A stretch of DNA of 64,000 nt. Source: Fodinibius saliphilus. Its GTDB lineage: Bacteria; Bacteroidota; Rhodothermia; Balneolales; Balneolaceae. The stretch covers positions 124,001 to 188,000 of the forward strand of contig NZ_VAWF01000003.1 of assembly GCF_005869845.1 (NCBI RefSeq). The letters run 5' to 3'. Positions 34,464 to 43,677 of this stretch are shown here, one piece after another; position 1 is the first letter of the stretch, and every line of letters begins with the position of its first letter. The notes below the pieces were generated by a model. It worked only from the letters and a program-made list of their open reading frames with translations, was not told the origin of the DNA and did not search any database. Both the position numbers and the translations under genes were made by a program.

Positions 34464-35729
34464 ATGTCAGCTGAAGCCCCCAAAATATCAGATTTTTGTG
34501 CAGTGGGTGTAAATCACTGGGAGGCGAGTATCGATGTACGTGAGCGTTTTAGTTTAAGCGATGCACGGAAGAAGGACCTTATTGATGGCGCCCAGCGTGA
34601 AGGGATAGAGAGCTTGTTTGTGGTTTCAACTTGTAACCGCACCGAGATTTTTGCCCAGAATGTCTCTTTACAAGAGCTTATTCGCTTGTTGGTTACCTAT
34701 TCAGATGGTACACTCGAAGAGTTCCATAATTACGGCTTTGAGAAAGAAGGTCGACAAGCCGTTGAGCATCTTTTCCAAGTTACGGTAGGGCTCGATTCTC
34801 AGATTCTTGGTGATGTACAGGTAGTAAACCAGGTAAAGGAAGGCTATGAGTTTGCCGGTGAGTTAGATGCAGTTGGAGGAGAGCTCCATCGTTTGATGCA
34901 GCATGTATTTCGGGCACACAAGCGCTCGCGCAACGAAACTTCACTGGGCGAAGGAGCAGCGACAACGGCCTATGCAGCAGTGAAATTTGCTATAGAAACG
35001 TTCGACAACCTTAAGGATAAAAATATTCTATTGGTAGGCACGGGCAAGATCGGAAAGGTGACCTGCAAGAACCTGATTAACCTGGGAGCTAAGAAATTAA
35101 CTCTTATAAATCGTACGCGTGATCGTGCTGAGTTTGTGGCCGACAAGTTTGATTTAAAGGTGGCCGATATGGAAGAGTTGCCCCAAGAGATTGCCGAAGC
35201 TGACTTGGTTATTGTAGCAACAGGCGCTCAAGAGCCCGTGCTGACGCTTGATGATATGAAACCGTCAGTGATGGCCCCAAGCTTTAAGGTGATGGTAGAC
35301 CTGTCGGTACCTCGAAATATAGATCCGCAGATAGGCGAGCTTAAATTTGTTGATTTAGCGAATATGGACTTTTTGACGGATGTTACCGATGAGGCCTATC
35401 GGCGACGTGAGGAGAATATTCCGCTTGTTAAAAAGATTATTGACGATGAATTAACGGATTACAAAAACTGGCTCAGTAAGCAGAAAATTGTGCCAACTAT
35501 TAAAGCACTGACGAATAAGTTTGATACTATACGGGAAGATGAGTTCGACTTCTTCAAAAATAAAATATCTGATACCGATAAGGACAAAGTTGAGAACTTG
35601 ACCCGTCGAATTGTTAATAAGATTGCCGCTTACTCAATAGAGCACTTACGTGATCATCACGAGTCTGAACAGGTTACAAAAGTAGTTAATGATATGTTTA
35701 AGCTCGAAACGAAAGCAAGTAATGAGTAA
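34464..35729 (+). CDS. hemA: Glutamyl-tRNA reductase
   Basis: 421 aa. It reduces glutamyl-tRNA(Glu) to glutamate-1-semialdehyde with NADPH, the committed step of the C5 heme pathway. The nucleophile is C57 in VVSTCNRTE. GLDSQILGDVQVVNQVKEGYEF is the catalytic/specificity block, and VGTGKIGKVTCKNL the NADPH-binding site (about 192). VDLSVPRNIDP and the C-terminal helical dimerisation domain follow. The start immediately follows the hemH stop, and its end overlaps hemC by 8 bp. A length of 415-430 is normal. Confidence 0.97.
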   Translation: MSAEAPKISDFCAVGVNHWEASIDVRERFSLSDARKKDLIDGAQREGIESLFVVSTCNRTEIFAQNVSLQELIRLLVTYSDGTLEEFHNYGFEKEGRQAVEHLFQVTVGLDSQILGDVQVVNQVKEGYEFAGELDAVGGELHRLMQHVFRAHKRSRNETSLGEGAATTAYAAVKFAIETFDNLKDKNILLVGTGKIGKVTCKNLINLGAKKLTLINRTRDRAEFVADKFDLKVADMEELPQEIAEADLVIVATGAQEPVLTLDDMKPSVMAPSFKVMVDLSVPRNIDPQIGELKFVDLANMDFLTDVTDEAYRRREENIPLVKKIIDDELTDYKNWLSKQKIVPTIKALTNKFDTIREDEFDFFKNKISDTDKDKVENLTRRIVNKIAAYSIEHLRDHHESEQVTKVVNDMFKLETKASNE

Positions 35730-36648
35730 GCAGAACGTTATTCATATTGGTACTCGAGATAGCCAACTGGCTACTTGGCAGGCAAAACAAGTGGCTAAAA
35801 AGCTACAGGAGCTTGGTCATGATACTGAACTTATCTTTGTGAAGTCGGAGGGTGATATTGATCTGAAAACTCCACTTACCGAGATGGGAGGCAAGGGTGT
35901 ATTTACCAAAGCCTTGGATGATGCTCAGCTTAATGACGAGATCGATATAGCAGTTCACTCTTTTAAGGATTTGCCCACCGAAAATCCGCTTCCCCTTAAA
36001 GTAGCAGCAATTATGGAGCGGGCCGATCCCCGGGACTCTTTAGTTGCGCCTGATGGCATAGGTTTTCTTGAAGATCCGGACTATGAAGCTACGATAGCTA
36101 CCAGCAGTAATCGGCGGCGCGCACAATGGTTACACCGTTATCCAAACCATAACATTGTGAATATCCGCGGAAACGTGAATACCCGACTGGAGAAGGTGGA
36201 AAAGAATGATTGGGATGCCGCAATTTTTGCTGCAGCTGGGTTGGAGCGTATTGATTTGGGACATCATATCAGTGAATATTTGGATTGGATGGTTTCAGCT
36301 GCGGCCCAGGGCGCAATGGCCGTCATGATACGTGAAGGGGATTCAAAGATGGAAGAGATTATTTCTCAGTTGAACCATGACGAAACCGCCCTGTGTACGA
36401 TGATAGAGCGCGACTTTCTACACGACATGGAAGCGGGCTGCAGTGCCCCGGTAGGAGCGTATGCTTTTATTGATGATAGTAAAGTGTACTTTAAAGCAAT
36501 TGCCCTCACCTTGGATGGACGCGAATCTTATGACTATGAAGAGGTTGTATCTGTAGGCGAAGCTGGGGGATTAGGCCACTCTGCTGCTCAAGCCCTACTG
36601 GGCGAAGGAGCTATCAAAGTTATTGAACAGATGAAATCAGAAAAATAA
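35722..36648 (+). CDS. hemC: Hydroxymethylbilane synthase (porphobilinogen deaminase)
   Basis: 308 aa from ATG at 35722, overlapping the hemA stop by 8 bp; a longer frame from 35689 is unlikely. It polymerises four porphobilinogens into hydroxymethylbilane. IGTRDSQLATWQA is the N-terminal signature, GGKGVFTKALDDAQL (57-71) and AVHSFKDLPTE (78-88) are active-site blocks, and C240 in MEAGCSAPVGAYA anchors the dipyrromethane cofactor. It is the third gene of the heme run. Confidence 0.97.
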   Translation: MSKQNVIHIGTRDSQLATWQAKQVAKKLQELGHDTELIFVKSEGDIDLKTPLTEMGGKGVFTKALDDAQLNDEIDIAVHSFKDLPTENPLPLKVAAIMERADPRDSLVAPDGIGFLEDPDYEATIATSSNRRRAQWLHRYPNHNIVNIRGNVNTRLEKVEKNDWDAAIFAAAGLERIDLGHHISEYLDWMVSAAAQGAMAVMIREGDSKMEEIISQLNHDETALCTMIERDFLHDMEAGCSAPVGAYAFIDDSKVYFKAIALTLDGRESYDYEEVVSVGEAGGLGHSAAQALLGEGAIKVIEQMKSEK

Positions 36649-36719
36649 TTGAACATGGGTAACGCAGATAACACAGCATAGCCTGTGAGAATCAGCTTAA
36701 ACCGCGAAATCAGTGTTCC

Positions 36720-37460
36720 ATGCGACAAAACAAGCAAAATATTTTAGTTACACGTCCTTTATCTGCTCGGCAATTTGAATATGCCCGTATTTTAGGTCTT
36801 GAACCTATTGTTGAGCCTGCCCTGGAGTTTAACTTTCCTGAATACTGGGATGGGGTACTGAAAGTTATTACAGAATATCACAAATCAGACTGGATATTTA
36901 CGAGTACTAATGGCGTTAAAGCTCTTGAGGAGCTGATGAAGTCGGGCCTGCAGGTTCGTCCCGAGGTCCAGATTTTTGCAGTTGGTTCTAAAACACAGGA
37001 AGCCCTACAGGACCTGGGGTTGGATGCCCAAATCCCGCGAACCGAAGATAGCAAGCATTTAGCTGAGCTAATTATTGAGGAAGGGAAAATTAATTCAGTT
37101 ATCTATTTTCACGGTAATTTAAGCCGCGGCGAGATGGTAAGTCGATTAGAGGATGACGGTATAGAAGTAATAGAATTGGAGGTATATAAAACCATCATTA
37201 ATCCGGTTGAAATGCCGCATGTGCCTGTGAAGGGAATTCTGTTTTATAGTCCCAGCGCAGTTGAAGGGTTTAAGCGCGGACATGGTTTTGAGGGTGAGTT
37301 GCCAACCCTTTTCGCTATTGGGCCTACTACGGCTAAAGCATTAAAAGAAGAGTCGGGACAGGAAGTCCAGATCGCTAAGCGACCTGATACGGAGGTACTC
37401 CTGCGTACAGTCTCTAATTATATTTTCAGGGATGAAAATAAAGAAGAGCATAAAAAGTAA
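36720..37460 (+). CDS. hemD: Uroporphyrinogen-III synthase
   Basis: 246 aa. It cyclises hydroxymethylbilane with inversion of ring D. The family is poorly conserved in sequence, but the typical elements are present: ILVTRPLSARQFEYARILG at the start, DWIFTSTNGVKAL (about 60), AVGSKTQEALQDLG, VIYFHGNLSRGEMVSRLEDDG, and FYSPSAVEGFKRG. Position between hemC and hemE supports it. It ends in a Lys/Glu-rich tail (ENKEEHKK). A second, divergent HemD-like protein is encoded at 56741-57487. Confidence 0.92.
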   Translation: MRQNKQNILVTRPLSARQFEYARILGLEPIVEPALEFNFPEYWDGVLKVITEYHKSDWIFTSTNGVKALEELMKSGLQVRPEVQIFAVGSKTQEALQDLGLDAQIPRTEDSKHLAELIIEEGKINSVIYFHGNLSRGEMVSRLEDDGIEVIELEVYKTIINPVEMPHVPVKGILFYSPSAVEGFKRGHGFEGELPTLFAIGPTTAKALKEESGQEVQIAKRPDTEVLLRTVSNYIFRDENKEEHKK

Positions 37461-37535
37461 ATAGACACCAAACATAAAATTTAGAACGTTTGACGGGAGT
37501 TGTACTCCCGATATTATCAGCAAATATTATTACTT

Positions 37536-38582
37536 ATGAGTAACGATTTTCCAGAGTTGAAGAATGATCTTTTTTTACGCGCACTGCGTGGCGAAGAAGT
37601 TGAACGACCACCGGTATGGATGATGCGCCAAGCGGGCCGGTATTTACCGCAATACATGAAACTGCGTAAGAAATACACTTTTTTTGAACGTGTTGAAACA
37701 CCGGAATTGGCTTGCGAAATAACCATCCAGCCTATTGAAGAGCTAGAGCCCGATGCCGCTATTATTTTCTCGGATATCTTAACGGTACCACAAGCACTGG
37801 GTATTGATGTCGATTTGGTAAAAGGTAAGGGGCCGGTCATGGAAAACCCTATTGAAAATGTGGATGATGCTTTTGCTATACTTGCAGAAGATGTGCCAGA
37901 GAAATTGAGTCATGTGATGGATGCCATAACATTAACACGCAAAGAGCTTAATGGACGAGTACCGCTTATCGGTTTCGCAGGGGCACCGTGGACACTCTTT
38001 TGTTATATGGTACAAGGCGAAGGATCTAAAAACTTTGCCAAGGCAAAAGCTTTCATGTATCAGCACCCCGATGCAGCACGGCATGTAATGAAAGAGCTTA
38101 CTAAAGCAACTATTGATTATCTGCAAGCACAGATTGATGCCGGTGCACAGGCTGTGCAGCTGTTTGATTCATGGTCCGGCTTGCTAAGCCCTGAGGATTT
38201 TAATGAATGGGCCATGCCGTATTTGATGGAAATTTGTGATGCTATTGATGAAGTGCCGGTAATCTTATTTGCCAAAGGCAGCTGGTATGCACTGGAGCGA
38301 TTGAGTTTCAAAAGTAATGCAGCGGCCCTAGGCGTTGACTGGACGATCACTCCAGAATATGCTCGTGAAAAAACAAGAGGTGATATCGTGCTGCAGGGAA
38401 ATTTTGATCCCTCCAAACTAATGATGCCTATTGAAAATATTGAACGACAAACCAAGCGCATGATAGATCGTTTTGGTTCCCAGAAATATGTAGCTAACCT
38501 TGGCCACGGTATTCTGCCGAATATCCCGGTTGACCATGCCCGTGCTTTTGTAGATACGGTTAAAGAATACTCAACTAGCTAG
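37536..38582 (+). CDS. hemE: Uroporphyrinogen decarboxylase
   Basis: 348 aa from ATG at 37536 (an upstream TTG adds 12 residues). It removes four acetate carboxyls to give coproporphyrinogen III. PPVWMMRQAGRYLPQY is the signature with the substrate-binding Arg residues. IIFSDILTVPQALG carries the catalytic Asp, GFAGAPWTLFCYMVQG and QLFDSWSGLLSP follow, and NLGHGILPNIPVDH the C-terminal His. A length of 340-355 is normal. It stands between hemD and hemF in the same direction, with short gaps. Confidence 0.97.
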   Translation: MSNDFPELKNDLFLRALRGEEVERPPVWMMRQAGRYLPQYMKLRKKYTFFERVETPELACEITIQPIEELEPDAAIIFSDILTVPQALGIDVDLVKGKGPVMENPIENVDDAFAILAEDVPEKLSHVMDAITLTRKELNGRVPLIGFAGAPWTLFCYMVQGEGSKNFAKAKAFMYQHPDAARHVMKELTKATIDYLQAQIDAGAQAVQLFDSWSGLLSPEDFNEWAMPYLMEICDAIDEVPVILFAKGSWYALERLSFKSNAAALGVDWTITPEYAREKTRGDIVLQGNFDPSKLMMPIENIERQTKRMIDRFGSQKYVANLGHGILPNIPVDHARAFVDTVKEYSTS

Positions 38583-38639
38583 TACGCTGATAACACATAT
38601 AGTGGTCAGTTGAATATTTGTTCTAATAATTAAAATTGA

Positions 38640-39596
38640 ATGAGTAAAGAAAGTATTAAAGATCGGTTTGAGGCCTATATCCGGAACTTGCAGGATGAGA
38701 TTTGTGACCGCTTTGAACTAATAGATAATAAGGCTCGCTTTCGACATGATGATTGGGAGCGTGATGGCGGGGGCGGGGGACATACCCGCGTTATTGAAGG
38801 GGGAGATGTCTTTGAGAAAGGAGGCGTCAATATTTCTAGCGTGTATGGCGAGCTCCCTGAGCTGATTCGTAAACGTTTTGAGGTTGATCAAGGTTGGTTT
38901 TGGGCCGGCGGTTTATCACTGGTTATTCATCCCCGTAACCCCATGGTACCGACCGTACATGCCAACTACCGTTATTTTGAGCTTTATGATGATGAGTCGA
39001 TGATTGACGTGCGTGATTGCTGGTTTGGTGGGGGAGCAGACTTAACGCCTTATTACTTATGGGATGAAGATGCTGTTCATTTTCACCAAGTGCTAAAGGC
39101 TGCGTGTGATAAACATGGCAAGGATCTGTATCCCAACTTTAAAAAAGAATGTGACGAATACTTTTATAATAGTCATCGCTCGGAAGGGCGGGGTATTGGT
39201 GGCCTGTTTTTTGATTACTTGCGTCCTACAGACAAGCGATCTGCAGAAGACTGGTTTGATTTTACAACCGAGGTCGGCAATGCGTTTATTGACAGCTATG
39301 CTCCTATTATAGAGCGCCGCAAAGATGAGGTCTATGATGATCAGCAGCGTTATTTTCAAGAGGTACGGCGCGGTCGTTATGTAGAGTTTAATTTGATCCA
39401 CGATCGTGGTACCTTATTTGGTCTTAAAACTAACGGCCGAACTGAGTCGATCTTGATGAGTTTACCGCCACGCGTTCGTTGGGATTATGATTTTGAGATT
39501 GAAGAAAATAGCCGAGAAGCCTATTTAATTGAGCGGCTCCAAAACCCTATTAACTGGATTGAATATGGTAAAGAAGAAGGAATGCTGCATAACTAG
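38640..39596 (+). CDS. hemF: Oxygen-dependent coproporphyrinogen III oxidase
   Basis: 318 aa. It uses O2 to decarboxylate coproporphyrinogen III to protoporphyrinogen IX. GGGGHTRVIEGGDVFEKGGVN (broken here by no gap) corresponds to the family's N-terminal motif at about residues 44-64, with HPRNPMVPTVHANYRYFE and WWFGGGADLTPYY-type (CWFGGGADLTPYYLW) catalytic regions. RGTLFGLKTNGRTESILMSLPP near the end is the family hallmark. Its presence means the pathway runs by the oxygen-dependent, protoporphyrin route; no hemN is in the window. Confidence 0.97.
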   Translation: MSKESIKDRFEAYIRNLQDEICDRFELIDNKARFRHDDWERDGGGGGHTRVIEGGDVFEKGGVNISSVYGELPELIRKRFEVDQGWFWAGGLSLVIHPRNPMVPTVHANYRYFELYDDESMIDVRDCWFGGGADLTPYYLWDEDAVHFHQVLKAACDKHGKDLYPNFKKECDEYFYNSHRSEGRGIGGLFFDYLRPTDKRSAEDWFDFTTEVGNAFIDSYAPIIERRKDEVYDDQQRYFQEVRRGRYVEFNLIHDRGTLFGLKTNGRTESILMSLPPRVRWDYDFEIEENSREAYLIERLQNPINWIEYGKEEGMLHN

Positions 39597-39741
39597 GCTG
39601 AGAACAACAGGTACTTAGACCAGTTAAAAACTGTACGAGTGAGACGTTCGCGTTATGTATGTTAGAACTAAGAAGGAATTTTGAATTAAAAATCGAGAAC
39701 GAAATGGCGTATTGCGATACGTCCCAACAGCTTACATTGAT

Positions 39742-40740
39742 ATGACACACGGACAATTTCCCTACATACGAGGACGTCGCCTGCGGACATCAGCAGCAAT
39801 TCGTGATATGGTAGCTGAGCATAATCTTAAACCCGCCGATTTCATTGCACCGGTATTTGTTATGGAAGGAGAGGACGAAAAAATAGAAATCCCTTCCATG
39901 CCAGACTACTATCGGTATACACTGGATCTTCTGCTTGAAGAAGTTGAAGAGCTGCAAGAAGTTGGAATTCGATCGCTGGTAATATTTGCAAAAGTTCCTG
40001 ATGAAAAGAAAGATAATAAGGGAACTGAGGCTTTGAATCCTGAAGGATTAATGCAGAGGGCCGTTCGCAAAATAAAAGCGGAATTTCCGGATATGTTGGT
40101 GATGACCGATATTGCCATGGATCCTTACTCTAGCTACGGGCATGACGGTATTGTTGAAGGTGGCGAGATTCTTAATGATGAGTCTGTAGAAGTATTGAAG
40201 CAGATGGCGGTTAGCCACGCCGAAGCTGGGGCCGATATGGTAGCACCATCTGATATGATGGATGGACGTATTGGGGCTATGCGTGAAAAATTGGATGAAG
40301 CAGGCTTTAAGCATACCGGAATTATGGCCTACAGTGCCAAATATGCTTCAAGCTATTACGGGCCGTTCCGCGACGCTTTGGACTCTGCGCCCGGTTTTGG
40401 TGATAAGAAAACCTACCAGATGGATCCTGCAAACGTGCAAGAGGCGATAAAGGAGGCACAGCTTGATGAGCAGGAAGGAGCCGATATTGTAATGGTTAAG
40501 CCGGGGTTACCTTATATGGATGTAATCAGAGCCGTTAAAGAAAACGTCTCAATACCGGTTTCTGTTTATAATGTATCCGGTGAGTATGCGATGTTAAAGG
40601 CGGCGGCTGAGAAAGGCTGGCTTGATGAAGAAGAGGTTATGATGGAAACACTTGTCGGATTTAAGCGAGCCGGTGCCGATCTTATTGCAACCTATTTTGC
40701 AAAAGAAGCATCGAAATTGATTAATGCAGAAAATGAGTAA
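39742..40740 (+). CDS. hemB: Delta-aminolevulinic acid dehydratase (porphobilinogen synthase)
   Basis: 332 aa from ATG at 39742; a TTG-initiated frame from 39712 adds 10 unlikely residues. It condenses two 5-aminolevulinate molecules to porphobilinogen. The Schiff-base lysines are K200 (MAYSAKYASSYYGPFRDA) and K253 (MVKPGLPYMD). At the usual metal site the sequence is DIAMDPYSSYGHDG (123-136), without the three cysteines of zinc enzymes, so this is the Mg-type enzyme. Gene order (after hemF, before hemL) does not follow pathway order. Confidence 0.97.
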   Translation: MTHGQFPYIRGRRLRTSAAIRDMVAEHNLKPADFIAPVFVMEGEDEKIEIPSMPDYYRYTLDLLLEEVEELQEVGIRSLVIFAKVPDEKKDNKGTEALNPEGLMQRAVRKIKAEFPDMLVMTDIAMDPYSSYGHDGIVEGGEILNDESVEVLKQMAVSHAEAGADMVAPSDMMDGRIGAMREKLDEAGFKHTGIMAYSAKYASSYYGPFRDALDSAPGFGDKKTYQMDPANVQEAIKEAQLDEQEGADIVMVKPGLPYMDVIRAVKENVSIPVSVYNVSGEYAMLKAAAEKGWLDEEEVMMETLVGFKRAGADLIATYFAKEASKLINAENE

Positions 40741-40809
40741 TAGAAGGATGGGTGAGAATTTGATATCCCTTATGCCTACTGTCTAATTATTAAAATATTA
40801 TTTATTGCT

Positions 40810-42105
40810 ATGATTGAAACGAGTGAAAAATTATTTGAGCAAGCACAAAAATCTATTCCCGGTGGTGTGAATTCACCGGCGCGCGCCTTTAACTCTGTTG
40901 GAGGGGCGCCTGTGTTCTTTGATAAAGCTGAAGGGTCAATTCTTACTGATGTCGATGGAAATGAGTATATAGACTATGTAGGCTCTTGGGGACCAATGAT
41001 TTTGGGCCATTCTTATGAGCCGGTTGTTGAAGCTGTGCAGAAGACGGCAGCAAAATCCACTTCTTTTGGGGCGCCTACCAATATTGAAATAAAGATTGCC
41101 GAGCTTGTTAAGAAGATGGTTCCAAACGTTGATATGATCAGAATGGTAAATTCTGGTACCGAAGCGTGTATGAGTGCCATTCGTGTAGCTCGTGGATATA
41201 CTGATCGTGATAAAGTGATAAAGTTTGAGGGAAACTATCACGGGCATGCCGATTCTTTCCTGATAAACGCGGGTAGCGGAGCGCTGACATTGGGCCAACC
41301 CAGTAGTCCGGGGGTAACTGAGGGAACTGCAAAAGATACGCTTACAGCAAATTTTAACGATCTTCATTCTGTGAAGAAAATCCTCAGTGAAAATGAAGGA
41401 GAAGTGGCAGCACTGGTAGTGGAACCGGTGGCCGGTAATATGGGGTGTATCCCACCTAAAAAAGGATTTTTGGATGGGCTGCGAGAACTTTGCGATGCCC
41501 ATGAAGTAGTACTTATTTTTGATGAAGTGATGACTGGATTCCGTGTTGCACAAGGGGGCGCCCAGCAACGTTATGGCGTAGAGGCTGATTTGGTTACCTA
41601 TGGCAAAATTATTGGTGCAGGATTACCGGTTGGTGCATTTGGCGGTCGCCAAGAGATTATGGATGTTGTTTCGCCGGTTGGCCCTGTTTATCAGGCCGGA
41701 ACATTGTCGGGTAATCCACTGGCAATGGCGGCTGGATATGCGCTTCTCTCAGAGTTACATGAAAATCCACGTCATTACGACGAACTTGAGGAAAAAACGA
41801 CCTATCTTTTTACAGGACTCAAAGAAGTATTCCAAAATCATAATGTTCCTGTTTCTATTAACCGTGTGGGATCAATGATGAGTGTGTTCTTTACTGAACA
41901 AGAGGTGGTAGATTTTGAAACTGCTAATACCACGGACCAGGAACTGTTTAAGAAGTATTTTCATGGAATGCTTCAAAATGGGGTTTACTTGCCACCTTCT
42001 CCATTTGAGGCCCTCTTTCTTGCTAATTCGTTAACCGAAGAGTTGCTAGATAAAACAATTGAAGTAGCGGATAAATCTATCCAGCAAGCATTGGCCGAGG
42101 TTTAA
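40810..42105 (+). CDS. hemL: Glutamate-1-semialdehyde 2,1-aminomutase
   Basis: 431 aa PLP enzyme that converts glutamate-1-semialdehyde to 5-aminolevulinate. [17 protein letters not shown] is the N-terminal signature, [16 protein letters not shown] (about 114-129) binds the PLP phosphate, FDEVMTGFR has the PLP-binding Asp, and K266 in [17 protein letters not shown] is the Schiff-base lysine. Length is normal (425-435). It ends the heme run and is followed after 6 bp by a DUF6787 gene, probably in the same transcript. Confidence 0.97.
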   Translation: MIETSEKLFEQAQKSIPGGVNSPARAFNSVGGAPVFFDKAEGSILTDVDGNEYIDYVGSWGPMILGHSYEPVVEAVQKTAAKSTSFGAPTNIEIKIAELVKKMVPNVDMIRMVNSGTEACMSAIRVARGYTDRDKVIKFEGNYHGHADSFLINAGSGALTLGQPSSPGVTEGTAKDTLTANFNDLHSVKKILSENEGEVAALVVEPVAGNMGCIPPKKGFLDGLRELCDAHEVVLIFDEVMTGFRVAQGGAQQRYGVEADLVTYGKIIGAGLPVGAFGGRQEIMDVVSPVGPVYQAGTLSGNPLAMAAGYALLSELHENPRHYDELEEKTTYLFTGLKEVFQNHNVPVSINRVGSMMSVFFTEQEVVDFETANTTDQELFKKYFHGMLQNGVYLPPSPFEALFLANSLTEELLDKTIEVADKSIQQALAEV

Positions 42106-42111
42106 TTCATA

Positions 42112-42435
42112 ATGAGGGTATTAATGGGTGAATTGATTGAGAAAATGAAAAAGCGGTGGGGGGTGGAGACCTTGGGAGGGGTGCTTCTCATCCTATTCAT
42201 TTTTTCTATTACCGGGATGACAGCGCTTTATGTTAGAAAGTTTGTTTTTGGGTGGCTGGGTTTTGATGCGGAGACTCCTCTCTGGATAGAATTGATAGCA
42301 TGGGTTTTGGTAGTGTTCCCATCGTATCAAATTCTGTTTTTGATCTACGGCTTTTTATTGGGCCAATTTGAATTCGTATGGAACTTCGAGAAGAAGAGTC
42401 TCCATCGTATAAAAAACCTTTTTGTGCGCGACTAG
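42112..42435 (+). CDS. Small membrane protein, DUF6787-like
   Basis: 107 aa. An N-terminal KMKKRWGVETLGGVLLILFIF segment leads into TM1 (about 17-35); a second helix (about 58-82, IELIAWVLVVFPSYQILFLIY) and the tail GQFEFVWNFEKKSLHRI follow. This matches the small DUF6787 family of two-helix proteins common in Bacteroidota. A second ATG four codons in (MGELIEK) is an equally good start. It begins 6 bp after hemL, so it is likely cotranscribed with the heme genes; function unknown. Confidence 0.8.
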   Translation: MRVLMGELIEKMKKRWGVETLGGVLLILFIFSITGMTALYVRKFVFGWLGFDAETPLWIELIAWVLVVFPSYQILFLIYGFLLGQFEFVWNFEKKSLHRIKNLFVRD

Positions 42436-42438
42436 TTA

Positions 42439-42801
42439 TTAGTTATCCATCTTTTCCAACTTCTTCTGCTTCTTTCGCGAAAGACCTTCTACAACTAAAT
42501 TGTATGAATCCTTTATCCACTCCTTGATAATTTCATCATCAAGCTCTCCTTGTGGATTAACAGTATTCCAATGTTTCTTATCCATGTGATATCCCGGCTC
42601 TACATCTTTATATAAGTCGCGGAGCATAGCTGCTTTAATGGGGTCACATTTGAGATTGATGCCATCGAAATCATCGACATCAGTAATAGCAAAAATTTTA
42701 TCCATGACTTTAAAAGCCAAGGTGGATTCATCATCAAAAGGAAAGCCTTCGGATACGCCATTAAATGATAGGCAAAATTCTCTGAAGTCTTCTATATTCA
42801 T
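42439..42801 (-). CDS. MmcQ/YjbR family DNA-binding-fold protein
   Basis: 120 aa. Typical YjbR features are visible: FREFCLSFNGVSEGFPFDD at the start, FKVMDKIFAIT, INLKCDP, then PGYHMDKKHWNTV and IKEWIKDSYNLV. The CyaY-like fold of this family is suspected to bind DNA, but no role is established. It ends in a lysine-rich tail (RKKQKKLEK). It converges on the DUF6787 gene with 3 bp between stops. Confidence 0.88.
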   Translation of the reverse strand: MNIEDFREFCLSFNGVSEGFPFDDESTLAFKVMDKIFAITDVDDFDGINLKCDPIKAAMLRDLYKDVEPGYHMDKKHWNTVNPQGELDDEIIKEWIKDSYNLVVEGLSRKKQKKLEKMDN

Positions 42802-43160
42802 GGAAACTGTATATTTGTGAAGAGTTAGCTACTGCTTATATAACGTAGCAGTGTGATTTATAATTTCAGAAGGGGCTAAGTTCGATATGGTATTGCCCTG
42901 CCGTCTGTCAGCTTTTTATGTGCCTCGATTACACACAAATGTAGTTTTGTGCTTGTAGAAAGTCACAAAGTTGGCTTTAAGCACAGTAAAACTACCTTTT
43001 ATAATTAGTGTTAAGTTATAATAATCAATGGGAACTGCAAGTTTATTTTTTGAGAAGACCTATAAGGGATTTTTCCCGCCTAATTAATATAGTGAAGTTG
43101 GGGAGTAGGGTTGCTAATAATCAATGGCTACGTTTACCGCAATACATCTCTAAAGAGAAA
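42802..43160. other. Intergenic region with inverted repeats
   Basis: 359 bp without a credible gene. It contains a small ACTGCT/AGCAGT hairpin (42831-42852) and a larger imperfect hairpin, TAGTTTT-GTGCTT (42942-42954) with AAGCAC-agt-AAAACTA (42979-42994), followed on the plus strand by CCTTTTATAATT. No tRNA or known RNA family was recognised. Confidence 0.45.
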
Positions 43161-43535
43161 TTAAAATCCTTTCCAGATAGCCAGTGCCAGTAATACCCAT
43201 GCAGCAATAAAACAGATGCCACCTATTGGTGTGATGGCTCCGAGCCAGCGAATTCCACTGATGGAAAGTGTGTAGAGGCTTCCTGAAAAGATGAAGATTC
43301 CTGTTATCATGAGCCAACCAGACCAGGAAAGCAGACTCGAACTTGGCAGATATTTAGCTGTAAGTCCAATAGCAAGAAGGCCAAGGGCATGATAGAAATG
43401 GTATTGTACTCCTGTTTCAAAAATATCAAGCATTTCTTGTGTTAACGAATTTTTGAGGCCATGAGCACCGAAAGCTCCAAGGGTTACAGCCAGTACCATA
43501 GCGATACTGCCTACCGTTAAAAAAATCTTTGCCAT
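43161..43535 (-). CDS. DUF423 family membrane protein (YgdD-like)
   Basis: 124 aa with four hydrophobic helices. ALGAFGAHGLK (about 19-29), GVQYHFYHALGLLAIG (about 42-57) and LGAITPIGGICFIAAWVLLAL near the C-terminus are the conserved DUF423 elements. It is an inner-membrane protein of unknown function, normal in length. It stands alone, upstream of the intergenic region with inverted repeats. Confidence 0.92.
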   Translation of the reverse strand: MAKIFLTVGSIAMVLAVTLGAFGAHGLKNSLTQEMLDIFETGVQYHFYHALGLLAIGLTAKYLPSSSLLSWSGWLMITGIFIFSGSLYTLSISGIRWLGAITPIGGICFIAAWVLLALAIWKGF

Positions 43536-43620
43536 AGGTTTTTATCTTAAAGGTGTACAGGTTGTTTTACTTTTGAGTAAACAAAATGTACCGAGGCTAG
43601 ATGAAGTAAATATAAATAGT

Positions 43621-43663
43621 AAAAAAAATATCACCTCTCCGCCTATAATTGGAGAAGTGATAT
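43621..43663 (-). terminator. Intrinsic terminator of the CDGSH protein gene
   Basis: On the minus strand ATATCACTTCTCC (43663-43651) pairs with GGAGAGGTGATAT (43640-43628) with one mismatch, then eight T follow. It starts 14 bp after the stop of the iron-sulfur protein gene. Confidence 0.85.
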
Positions 43664-43677
43664 CAATTGAAAATGGA

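Noticed and set aside
40936-41568. 210-codon open frame antisense to hemL
   Set aside because: It lies entirely within a strongly conserved hemL gene on the other strand and has no recognisable protein features.
42831-42852. ACTGCT/AGCAGT small hairpin as a terminator
   Set aside because: Short stem with a 10-nt loop and no T-run; weak as a terminator on either strand.
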